Positions 1 through 5,375 of a stretch of DNA of 5,770 nt are shown here, one piece after another (position 1 is the stretch's first letter; each line of letters begins with the position of its first letter). This DNA comes from Candidatus Omnitrophota bacterium. GTDB taxonomy: Bacteria > Ratteibacteria > UBA8468 > B48-G9 > JAFGKM01. Both the position numbers and the translations under genes were made by a program. Below the pieces are notes generated by a model that was given only the letters and a program-made list of their open reading frames with translations, searched no databases and was not told the origin of the DNA. The DNA is taken from positions 1 to 5,770 of the forward strand of contig JAMWCO010000101.1 in the NCBI GenBank assembly GCA_023818785.1. The letters are read 5' to 3'.

Positions 1-1648
1 CTTTCTCATCATCAATATTTCCCCAACAAAAATTGTCAAGTATTGCAATCTTCTCAGGGTTCCCTCCACAACTTACAATATTTCTTATACATTCTTCAAT
101 ACAGCAACCAGCCATATAATAAGGGTCCATCTCGCCATAAAATGGATTTATACCACAACCAATTATTATTCCTTGATAACTATCATAAAATGGTTTTAAA
201 ACAATTCCATCTGAAACACCCATCTCTTTGTATCCAACAAATGGTTTTAAAATTGTTCTTCCACCAACTTCATAGTCATATTGATGAACTACTTCTTCTT
301 TTGAAGATACAATTGGATTTGAAAGAACTTTTAAAATATCTATCTTTATATTATTTGATTTATAATTTCCAACTTTCTCTTTTTTCTTTTCAAAATAACA
401 TTTAAGCCTTCTTTTTGGAACGCCTTTGTGAAGAAACTCCATATCAATGTCACATACAATTTCGTCTTTATAATAAACAGTTAATTTTTTTGTATTTATA
501 AATCTACCAATAACTGTGCATTCCACATCCTCTGAGTTAAAAATAGAAATGAGTTTTTCAATATTTTTTTCACTAATAGATAAAACCATTCTTTCTTGTG
601 ATTCTGATAAAAATATCTCCCATGGTAAAAGACCTTCATATTTTAATGGAACTTTATCAAGATATACAACTGCTCCTATATCCTTTCCCATCTCTCCAAC
701 TGCAGAAGATAATCCTCCTGCTCCACAATCAGTTATTGAATTATAAAGTTGTAAATCCCTTGCATAAAGTAAAACATCAAGAAGTTTTTTCTCTACTATT
801 GGATTTCCTATTTGAACTACACTTGTTGGAATGTCCTCCTTTAAACTTGCAGAAGAAAATGTTGCTCCATGAATCCCATCCCTTCCAGTCCTTCCACCAA
901 CCAATACTATAAGGTCACCTTCTTTAACTTTTTTTTCAACCTTTTCAACAGGAATGATACCAACAGTTCCACAATAAACAAGACAATTTAAGAGATATCC
1001 TTCATCAAAAATTATACATCCATTTCCAGTTGGTATTCCCATTCTATTCCCATAATCCCTTACACCACTTACAACTCCCCTAAATATTCTTTTTGGATGT
1101 AATACACCTTCTGGAAGTTTTTCATAAGGTATATCAAGAACTCCAAAACAAAAAACATCTGTATTTAAGATTGGTTTTGCACCAAGACCAACTCCAAGAA
1201 TATCTCTTATAACTCCTCCAATACCTGTTCCTGCTCCTCCATATGGTTCAAGAGCACTTGGATGATTATGTGTCTCAACTTTAAAAGCAACTGCCCATTT
1301 ATCATTTATCTGGATTACTCCTGCATTATCTTTAAATACAGAAATACACCATTTATAATTTAATTTTTCAGTAACTTCCATAATTTCTTTTAAAAGGGAT
1401 ATCTTCTCTTTTTTGCCATCTTGGTAATATTCAATATCTGCTTTAAATGTTTTATGACAACAATGTTCACTCCATGTTTGAGCAATACATTCAAGTTCAC
1501 AATCTGTTGGATTTCTACCAAGTAATGAAAAATATTCCTTTATTTTTTTCATCTCATCTATATTTAGAGCAAGTAAGTTTTTTTCGCTTAATCTTAAAAG
1601 TTCTTTTTCATTGGCACTCAAAATATCTATCTCTCTTGCATATTTCAT
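1..1648 (-). CDS. purL: Phosphoribosylformylglycinamidine (FGAM) synthase, PurL large subunit, partial (C-terminus beyond the left edge)
   Basis: PurL catalyses the ATP- and glutamine-dependent amidation of FGAR to FGAM, the fourth step of de novo purine synthesis, in the cytoplasm with PurS and the glutaminase PurQ. I translated the frame by hand: it starts with MKYAREIDIL and stays open for 549 codons to the window edge, with no frameshift. Family motifs are clear: RNPTDCELECIAQTWSEHCC at about residues 45-64 followed by HKTF, KDNAG near 106-110, VETHNHPSALEPYGGAGTG at 124-142, then SGVRDYGNRMGIPTGNG and a glycine-rich GGRTGRDGIHGATFSS segment (ATP and Mg binding region of the AIRS/PurM-like fold). 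The sequence TDCGAGGLSSAVGEMG begins the end of the first PurM-like half, and GVSDGIVLKPFYDS opens the second. The start is the ATG of an ATGA overlap with the upstream purS stop, with an AAAAGG Shine-Dalgarno 6 bases ahead. Function is near certain; total length is unknown. Confidence 0.97.
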   Translation of the reverse strand, partial: MKYAREIDILSANEKELLRLSEKNLLALNIDEMKKIKEYFSLLGRNPTDCELECIAQTWSEHCCHKTFKADIEYYQDGKKEKISLLKEIMEVTEKLNYKWCISVFKDNAGVIQINDKWAVAFKVETHNHPSALEPYGGAGTGIGGVIRDILGVGLGAKPILNTDVFCFGVLDIPYEKLPEGVLHPKRIFRGVVSGVRDYGNRMGIPTGNGCIIFDEGYLLNCLVYCGTVGIIPVEKVEKKVKEGDLIVLVGGRTGRDGIHGATFSSASLKEDIPTSVVQIGNPIVEKKLLDVLLYARDLQLYNSITDCGAGGLSSAVGEMGKDIGAVVYLDKVPLKYEGLLPWEIFLSESQERMVLSISEKNIEKLISIFNSEDVECTVIGRFINTKKLTVYYKDEIVCDIDMEFLHKGVPKRRLKCYFEKKKEKVGNYKSNNIKIDILKVLSNPIVSSKEEVVHQYDYEVGGRTILKPFVGYKEMGVSDGIVLKPFYDSYQGIIIGCGINPFYGEMDPYYMAGCCIEECIRNIVSCGGNPEKIAILDNFCWGNIDDEK

Positions 1649-2118
1649 TTTTTACCTTTTATAAAATAGTTATGAATTAAAGGATTAATAAGAATTCTTT
1701 TAGATATCTCTTCAATCTCTTCTTTATTCAAATCGCCTTTAATATAATATTTTTTACCTGTTTTTACATCTACTTGATTTAAAATCCCACTTTCTATTAT
1801 TGTGGTCTTTGCTGTCTCTCCAACAGGGTCAGTAACTGCTTCTTTAAGGTAAACTTCAACAATCCACCAGTTTTTCTTTTCTTTTTTAAATTTATAAACA
1901 TAAAAGCCATCTGAAATCTTATCTATAAATAATTCTTTTGCAATTTTTTCAATTATTCTTTTGTCTGCTTTACATTCAATTTTATATAAGTTTGAAACCT
2001 TTACATCTTTAACTTTCTTTATTCCAAGTTCTTCAATACTTCTTTTTATCTCTTGCCCAAAAACATCAAAAATATTTTTTTTCTTATAGATTTCAATTAT
2101 ATAAAATTTTTTATTCAT
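1645..2118 (-). CDS. purS: PurS subunit of FGAM synthase, two tandem PurS domains
   Basis: PurS is the small structural subunit that bridges PurL and PurQ in the FGAM synthase complex. It is normally about 80 residues and acts as a dimer; this protein has 157 residues and looks like two PurS units in a row. The C-terminal unit (about 84-153) is the better match: VEVYLKEAVTDPVGETAK fits the family pattern VYxKxxVxDPxG, followed by a strand and the helix NKEEIEEISKRILINPLI. The N-terminal unit (about 4-76) has the same layout, but the DPxG motif has become DVFG (18-21). I chose the ATG at 2118 (MNKKFYIIEI) because it begins the first domain; an in-frame ATG at 2142 or 2154 would add residues that do not fit the fold and overlap queD further. 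It overlaps the queD stop by 8 bases and the purL start by 4 (ATGA), so translation is probably coupled. No clear Shine-Dalgarno is seen. The identity rests on the C-terminal unit and the purL neighbour. Confidence 0.9.
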   Translation of the reverse strand: MNKKFYIIEIYKKKNIFDVFGQEIKRSIEELGIKKVKDVKVSNLYKIECKADKRIIEKIAKELFIDKISDGFYVYKFKKEKKNWWIVEVYLKEAVTDPVGETAKTTIIESGILNQVDVKTGKKYYIKGDLNKEEIEEISKRILINPLIHNYFIKGKK

Positions 2119-2479
2119 AGTAACTTGCACACTGTTTTTCATTTTCCCAAACACAAACTTTTGAAATTTTAATAGGATAATTTTTAAGTAGTTGTTCCAT
2201 CTTTTTGTAAATGAAAAAAGCGATATTTTCTGAACTTGGATTTTTATCTTTAAAAAATGGTATTAGATTTAAATTTCTATGGTCAAGTTTTTTTAAAATA
2301 ATATTTAATTTCTTTTTTAAAATATTAAAATCAATAAGCAATCCAGTCATATCAAGTATTTCTCCAATAACTATAACTTCAACCTTCCAATTATGCCCAT
2401 GTAAATTTTCACATTTCCCCAGATAATTTTTTAATCTATGAGCAGAAGAAAACTCGCCATAAACTTTCAGTTCATACAT
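2111..2479 (-). CDS. queD: 6-carboxy-5,6,7,8-tetrahydropterin synthase (QueD, PTPS family)
   Basis: QueD converts 7,8-dihydroneopterin triphosphate (made from GTP) to 6-carboxytetrahydropterin, an early step towards preQ0, queuosine and other deazapurines. The 122-residue protein has the usual length and is complete. Zinc ligands are His14 (FSSAHRL), His27 and His29 (HGHNW). Cys23 lies in the CxxxHGH arrangement typical of QueD rather than of the longer-spaced eukaryotic-type PTPS. Asp66-His67 (LDHRNLN) fit the other catalytic residues, and Glu84 (PSSENIA) and Glu112 (VWENE) the pterin-binding acids. The start ATG at 2479 overlaps the murI stop by 8 bases (ATGTATGA) and has no evident Shine-Dalgarno, so initiation probably depends on terminating murI ribosomes. 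The stop overlaps purS. No other queuosine gene (queC, queE, queF) is in the window, so the final product (preQ0, Q base or a pterin) is inferred from the family only. Confidence 0.94.
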   Translation of the reverse strand: MYELKVYGEFSSAHRLKNYLGKCENLHGHNWKVEVIVIGEILDMTGLLIDFNILKKKLNIILKKLDHRNLNLIPFFKDKNPSSENIAFFIYKKMEQLLKNYPIKISKVCVWENEKQCASYYE

Positions 2480-3263
2480 TTTTTGTAAGTTTATATTTTA
2501 TCTTTTTATCAAAAAGAAAAGAAATTGCTTTTTTAACATAAGGTCCTATATCACTGAAATATAAATAAATTTTACCTTTATCATTCTTCCTTATCAAATT
2601 ATTTTTTTCAAGAATATTTTTTGTTTTAACTGCAACTTCATAAGATGGCTCTATTATTTCAACATTTTCACCAACAACTTTCCTAATCACATTCTTTAAA
2701 TAAGGATAATGTGTACAACCAAGAATGAGAGTATCAATATTATGTTTTTTTATTTCTGATAAATATATTTCAGCAATTTTATAACTAATTTCATTTTCAA
2801 ACCATCCTTCTTCAACAATAGGAACAAAAATAGGACAATCTTTTGCATAAACATTCATATTATTTTTGGAAAGTAATAATTGATATCTCCCACTTGAAAT
2901 TGTACCTGTTGTCCCTATAACTCCTATTTTTTTATTTTTTGTTACTTTAATTGCTTTTTCAACACTTGGTTTAACAACATCTACAAATTTAATATTTTTA
3001 AATTTTTTCCTTAAATAATCAGAAGCATAAGAAGATACAGTATGACAGGCAATAACTATCAATTTTGGCTTATATTTTAATAGAAAATTGACATCATCTT
3101 CTGCATATTTTTTTATTGTTTCCTTTGATTTTGTGCCATAAGGAACTCTTGCAGTATCTCCAAAATAAACAATATTTTCTTCTGGTAATATATTAATAAT
3201 TTCTTTAACAACACTTAAACCACCAATTCCTGAATCAAATATACCTATTGGATTCTCATTCAT
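2472..3263 (-). CDS. murI: Glutamate racemase MurI
   Basis: MurI interconverts L- and D-glutamate by a cofactor-independent two-cysteine mechanism and supplies D-Glu to MurD for peptidoglycan. The 263-residue protein is full length for the family. It opens with the signature IGIFDSGIGGLSV (Asp10 and Ser11 at the active site), has PYGTKS at 41-46, the first catalytic cysteine at Cys73 in IACHTVSS, the EEGWFE segment at 151-156, and the second catalytic cysteine at Cys183 in LGCTHYP with its partner His185. One oddity is that the usual ACNTAS motif reads ACHTVS, so the substrate-contacting Asn next to the first Cys is His74. The start is the ATG of an ATGA overlap with the amidase stop, preceded by a weak purine-rich AGAGAGA. 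It lies directly after a murein amidase, a sensible cell-wall pairing. Confidence 0.96.
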   Translation of the reverse strand: MNENPIGIFDSGIGGLSVVKEIINILPEENIVYFGDTARVPYGTKSKETIKKYAEDDVNFLLKYKPKLIVIACHTVSSYASDYLRKKFKNIKFVDVVKPSVEKAIKVTKNKKIGVIGTTGTISSGRYQLLLSKNNMNVYAKDCPIFVPIVEEGWFENEISYKIAEIYLSEIKKHNIDTLILGCTHYPYLKNVIRKVVGENVEIIEPSYEVAVKTKNILEKNNLIRKNDKGKIYLYFSDIGPYVKKAISFLFDKKIKYKLTKNV

Positions 3264-4345
3264 TTAATTATCTCTCTTTTCTTTAAATATTCTAAAATTG
3301 ATTTACCAAGTGTTTCTGCTATTGCCTGTCTTACTTCAACATCTTTCAAATTAAATTCAATAACAGGGTTACATATAAAACCTATCTCTGTTAAAACACT
3401 GATCATAGGAGTATATTTTAGAACATAGAAGTTTGCTCTTTTTGCTCCTCTATCAGGAGTTATAAGTCGTTCTGAAAGTTTCTCTTGAACAATTTCTGCA
3501 AGAATTCTACTTTCATCAATTACATCTGTCTCATTTAAGTTACTCACTATTTGAGAAAGAGTTTCATCATTTGTAAGTTCATCTAAAATCCCTTCTCCAT
3601 TTGTTGATTTAGGTAAAATATTTTCTTCAATTTTGTAGTATGGATAAAATGTTTCAAAGCCAGTCGCATTTTCTCTATTAAATCTTGAAGAATTTGTATG
3701 AATTGAGAAAAAAATATCTGCATTTAAACTTTTTGCAATATTAACTCTTTCTTCAAGTGAAATAAAAATATCCTCTCTTCTTGTAAGGAATATATCAACA
3801 GAAGTATCTGAAAGTTGTTTTTTTAAATATTTTTCAAGACGAATAGCAACATCAAGATTAACATCTTTTTCCTTCAAACCATAATTCCCAATTGCACCAT
3901 TATCACTGCCTCCATGTCCAGGGTCAATAACAATAACAAATTTTTTCTCCTCTTTTTCTTCTTTTATATATTCTTTTTTTACAACTGGTTTAAAACCAGA
4001 TAATATTTTAGAAAAATCATCAATAGGCACTAAAATATCACCTTCTATTTCCTTAGGAGGATTTTTAATTTCATAATTTTTCCCACCATAAATTACAATA
4101 TTATCATCTATTCTAAATTTTATTTGATTATCACCTGTAAAAATAAAAATCCTATCTTCAATCTTTGCCCAGTTATCCGTATTTAAGATTTTAAGGAGTG
4201 TTTTTAGAGAAATATATTGAACATTTTTTATTGAGTAAACTGGAAATTTTCTTAAACTTACCTCTTCTTCAAGATCTATTGAAAATAAATATGAAAAAAA
4301 AATAAAAAAAATAATATAAATAAATTTAAGATAAACCCTCTTCAT
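3260..4345 (-). CDS. Exported N-acetylmuramoyl-L-alanine amidase (Amidase_3) with an N-terminal copper-amine-oxidase-N-like domain
   Basis: This zinc hydrolase is predicted to cleave the lactyl-amide bond between MurNAc and the stem peptide outside the cytoplasmic membrane. The 361-residue protein starts with a signal peptide or membrane anchor (MKRVYLKFIYIIFFIFFSYL). A small beta-rich domain follows at about 35-115, with YISLKTLLKIL and ILVPIDDFSKIL at the positions expected of the copper amine oxidase N-terminal-like fold often attached to such amidases; that call is moderate. A charged linker (123-135, KEYIKEEKEEKK) leads to Amidase_3. Zinc ligands are His144 (DPGHGG), Glu159 (LKEKDVNL) and His216 (FSIHTNSS), and the catalytic glutamate is Glu320 (TEIGFICNP). 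LTRREDIFISLEERVNIA is also typical. I chose the ATG at 4345 because it begins the signal peptide and has a strong AAGGGG Shine-Dalgarno 5 bases upstream; the longer frame back to 4486 reads through the repeat region and is an artefact. Its stop overlaps murI (ATGA). It resembles AmiC-type amidases, but no symbol can be assigned. Confidence 0.94.
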   Translation of the reverse strand: MKRVYLKFIYIIFFIFFSYLFSIDLEEEVSLRKFPVYSIKNVQYISLKTLLKILNTDNWAKIEDRIFIFTGDNQIKFRIDDNIVIYGGKNYEIKNPPKEIEGDILVPIDDFSKILSGFKPVVKKEYIKEEKEEKKFVIVIDPGHGGSDNGAIGNYGLKEKDVNLDVAIRLEKYLKKQLSDTSVDIFLTRREDIFISLEERVNIAKSLNADIFFSIHTNSSRFNRENATGFETFYPYYKIEENILPKSTNGEGILDELTNDETLSQIVSNLNETDVIDESRILAEIVQEKLSERLITPDRGAKRANFYVLKYTPMISVLTEIGFICNPVIEFNLKDVEVRQAIAETLGKSILEYLKKREIIK

Positions 4346-4350
4346 AAAAA

Positions 4351-4356
4351 CCCCTT
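4351..4356 (-). promoter_or_regulatory. Shine-Dalgarno of the amidase gene
   Basis: The transcript reads AAGGGG with 5 bases of U before the AUG at 4345. This is the strongest ribosome binding site in the window and fixes the amidase start against the 47-codon longer frame. Its strength fits a gene that follows a non-coding RNA and so cannot rely on coupling to an upstream stop codon, unlike murI, queD and purS. Confidence 0.8.
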
Positions 4357-4359
4357 TTT

Positions 4360-4378
4360 TTCCGAACCCGGTTCGGAA
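4360..4378. repeat. 19-bp palindrome upstream of the amidase
   Basis: TTCCGAACCCGGTTCGGAA is a perfect inverted repeat of 9-bp arms around one central base. As RNA it would form a 7-bp stem with a 5-base loop. On the minus strand it is followed by a run of A, not U, so it is not a terminator for the operon. It sits between the second tmRNA 3'-end copy and the amidase Shine-Dalgarno. A protein-binding operator or an mRNA-stabilising 5' hairpin for the amidase message are both possible; the sequence does not decide. Confidence 0.55.
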
Positions 4379-4385
4379 GATAAAG

Positions 4386-4414
4386 TGGAGGCGGCGGGTA
4401 CTGCCCCCGCGTCC
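4386..4414 (-). repeat. Exact second copy of the ssrA 3' end (29-bp direct repeat, copy B)
   Basis: All 29 bases match 4582-4610 in the same orientation. The repeat runs from GGACGCGG, two bases before the T-arm, to the discriminator A after CCUCC. The flanks do not match on either side, so the identical block coincides with the T-arm plus acceptor 3' strand of tmRNA. The period is 196 bp, with 167 bp between the copies. Integrases of genomic islands and phages commonly use the 3' end of ssrA as attB and leave a copy of it at the far end; that is established for ssrA generally. That this is such a site is inference, since no integrase is present. Confidence 0.9.
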
Positions 4415-4427
4415 GTCGCTTCGCTCC

Positions 4428-4458
4428 TTAAAGGAAGGGGTGTTTCCCCTTCCTTTAA
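4428..4458. repeat. Perfect 13-bp inverted repeat with 5-base loop
   Basis: The arms TTAAAGGAAGGGG (4428-4440) and its exact complement (4446-4458) enclose TGTTT. On the plus strand the hairpin is followed by a T-rich stretch (TCTTTTCTTC), which would look like an intrinsic terminator, but no plus-strand gene leads into it. On the minus strand, the direction of the operon, the next bases are GGAGCG, so it would be a stable structural stem and not a terminator. Confidence 0.75.
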
Positions 4459-4485
4459 TCTTTTCTTCCCCCAATACATATTTCA

Positions 4486-4510
4486 TATGGGAAAAATACT
4501 TTTCCCCATA
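4486..4510. repeat. 11-bp inverted repeat with 3-base loop
   Basis: TATGGGAAAAA (4486-4496) pairs with TTTTCCCCATA (4500-4510) around TAC. The one mismatch in DNA becomes a U-G pair in minus-strand RNA, so the hairpin is better suited to RNA from that strand. No U-run follows, so it is not a standard terminator. It may protect the 3' trailer of the tmRNA precursor. Confidence 0.5.
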
Positions 4511-4581
4511 CCCTTTTTCTGGACGCTCGCCAGGATCCCTTGCTTATGTTCCTACTTACTCTTACTTTTAATCACCAACCT

Positions 4582-4610
4582 TGGAGGCGGCGGGTACTGC
4601 CCCCGCGTCC
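4582..4610 (-). repeat. ssrA 3' end, copy A of the 29-bp direct repeat
   Basis: This is the copy that belongs to the functional tmRNA: its CGCCUCC completes the acceptor stem with the 5' end at 4932-4926, and the adjacent H2 strand at 4611-4630 is intact. The second copy at 4386-4414 lacks all of this. If the repeats recombined, the tmRNA would stay complete and the 167-bp spacer would be lost with one copy. Confidence 0.9.
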
Positions 4611-4811
4611 AGAGAGAATCTTGATAGTTTCTCTACCTGCATAGTCAGAAGTTTATTTCTTTGGATAAAAAGGCACTTCTGACAAGCCCTTTTATCCGCA
4701 TCCTTTTTCTTAATTCTTCTTGAAGGAAAAGGATAACTTCAAGAAGAATGCCTCTTTAACCGACCCATTTTACAGAGTCAGAGGCAAACTCTGTAAATGG
4801 GTGACTGCATT

Positions 4812-4841
4812 TTATGCAGCCAAAAGATTTGCCGGTCTGGC
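4812..4841 (-). other. tmRNA tag reading frame encoding ARPANLLAA
   Basis: The resume codon is GCC at 4841-4839, preceded by UAACU, which matches the pattern seen just before the resume codon in many tmRNAs. Nine codons give A-R-P-A-N-L-L-A-A, ending in UAA (4814-4812) at the edge of the H5 loop, the usual place. With the alanine carried by tmRNA itself the full tag is A-ARPANLLAA, ten residues. The C-terminal L-A-A is the ClpX-type degron known from other tags; the upstream part differs from the common ANDENYA form. Other frames do not end at H5 with LAA, which supports this one. Confidence 0.9.
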
Positions 4842-4919
4842 AGTTATTTTTTGTCGGGTTTTTACAAGTCCCCGACAAACTTGGCAGGCAAAACTATCTT
4901 GATTTCTCTCTGTCGAAAC

Positions 4920-5366
4920 CTATTTCGCCCCCATATCTTTCATTTTTCGTTCTAACTGCCTCTTTATTTCTTTCTCTTTCAATTCTCTCCTTTTGTCAAA
5001 GAGCTTTTTCCCTTTAACAAGGGCAATTTCCATTTTTGCTAATCCCCTATTATTAAAATACACTGAAAGTGGGACTATTGTCAAGCCCTTTTCAGAAACT
5101 TTTTTTTCAAGTCGTTTTATCTCATTTTTTTTCAATAATAACTTTCTTTTTCTTACAGGGTTTAATTTTTCAAGTGAACAAGGATAAGGTGCTATATAAA
5201 AATTATAAAGGTATATTTCTCCATTTTCAACCTTTGCATAAGAATCTTTAAAAGAGATCTTTCCATCTCTTATTGATTTAACTTCACTTCCTTTAAGAAC
5301 AATTCCGCTTTCAGTCTTTTCAATAATTTCATAATCATAATATGCTTTTTTATTTTCAATCTTCAT
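4920..5366 (-). CDS. smpB: SsrA-binding protein SmpB
   Basis: SmpB binds the tRNA-like domain of tmRNA, aids its charging and carries it into the A site of stalled ribosomes, with its C-terminal tail in the empty mRNA channel. The 148-residue protein is of standard length. Family motifs: NKKAYYDYEI (5-14), GIVLKGSEVKSIRDGKISFKD (21-41), AKVENGEIYLYNFYIAPY (44-61), the basic VRKRKLLLKKNEI (71-83), GLTIVPLSVYFNNRGLAKMEIALVKGKKLFDKR (94-126), and a highly charged helical tail RELKEKEIKRQLERKMKDMGAK. The start at 5366 lies 9 bases after the stop of the UbiB-like gene, with only AT-rich sequence in front and no Shine-Dalgarno. The last codons (ATG GGG GCG AAA TAG) double as the 5' end of ssrA, a 13-base overlap. 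smpB beside ssrA is a common arrangement; the overlap is not. Confidence 0.97.
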   Translation of the reverse strand: MKIENKKAYYDYEIIEKTESGIVLKGSEVKSIRDGKISFKDSYAKVENGEIYLYNFYIAPYPCSLEKLNPVRKRKLLLKKNEIKRLEKKVSEKGLTIVPLSVYFNNRGLAKMEIALVKGKKLFDKRRELKEKEIKRQLERKMKDMGAK

Positions 5367-5375
5367 TTTTTAATT

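Larger units (their letters stand above)
4415..4581. other. Non-coding, hairpin-rich spacer between the two ssrA 3'-end copies
   Basis: These 167 bases carry no convincing gene. They hold the inverted repeats at 4428-4458 and 4486-4510, a GC-rich patch around 4519-4538 with a small CTGG/CCAG stem, and the motif GGAGCGAAGCGAC next to copy B. Possible explanations are the remnant of an element integrated at the tmRNA 3' end, a trailer of the tmRNA precursor, or a small structured RNA. No integrase, transposase or terminal inverted repeats are seen. Confidence 0.6.
4582..4932 (-). ncRNA. ssrA: Transfer-messenger RNA (tmRNA, one-piece)
   Basis: tmRNA with SmpB rescues ribosomes stalled on broken mRNA and tags the nascent peptide for proteolysis. 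The 5' end GGGGGCG (4932-4926) pairs with the 3' CGCCUCC (4589-4583), one G-U pair, with discriminator A at 4582. GGTTTCGACAGAG follows the acceptor strand, as in the tmRNA D-arm region. H2 is 4904-4911 with 4611-4618 plus 4891-4898 with 4623-4630. Pseudoknots: PK1 4879-4883/4865-4869 and 4871-4876/4853-4858; PK2 stem 4763-4778/4788-4802 with 4780-4785/4750-4755; PK3 stem 4713-4725/4737-4749 with 4727-4734/4700-4707; PK4 stem 4663-4674/4686-4697 with 4675-4683/4644-4652. H5 is 4805-4810/4814-4819. The T-arm is GCGGG/CCCGC with the unusual loop GGCAGTA. CCA is not encoded. Length is 351 nt, normal for one-piece tmRNA. Its 5' end overlaps smpB by 13 bases; no separate promoter is clear. Confidence 0.97.

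Noticed and set aside
43..912. Plus-strand reading frames at 43-405, 516-746 and 598-912
   Set aside because: They are antisense to the continuous, strongly conserved purL frame and show no domain features.
4360..4378. LexA (SOS) box or intrinsic terminator at the palindrome
   Set aside because: The GAAC and GTTC half-sites have a 3-base spacer, not the 4 of the Gram-positive LexA box, and the minus-strand side is followed by A and not U residues.
4428..4470. Plus-strand intrinsic terminator (hairpin plus T-rich tail)
   Set aside because: There is no plus-strand gene in the window for it to terminate, and the tail is interrupted by C residues. It is better listed as an inverted repeat.
4346..4486. 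N-terminal extension of the amidase reading frame by 47 codons
   Set aside because: It reads through the tmRNA 3'-end copy and the inverted repeats, gives a low-complexity charged peptide ahead of the signal sequence, and the ATG at 4345 has a strong Shine-Dalgarno.
4385..4902. Small plus-strand reading frames at 4385-4624 and 4720-4902
   Set aside because: They lie antisense to the tmRNA and the repeat region, have no family resemblance, and their codons follow from the structured RNA sequence.
4994..4999. Perfect TTGACA on the minus strand inside smpB as a possible ssrA -35 box
   Set aside because: No credible -10 element lies 16-18 bases downstream, and the box is about 62 bases from the tmRNA 5' end, so it cannot directly set that end. 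A processed precursor is possible but unsupported.
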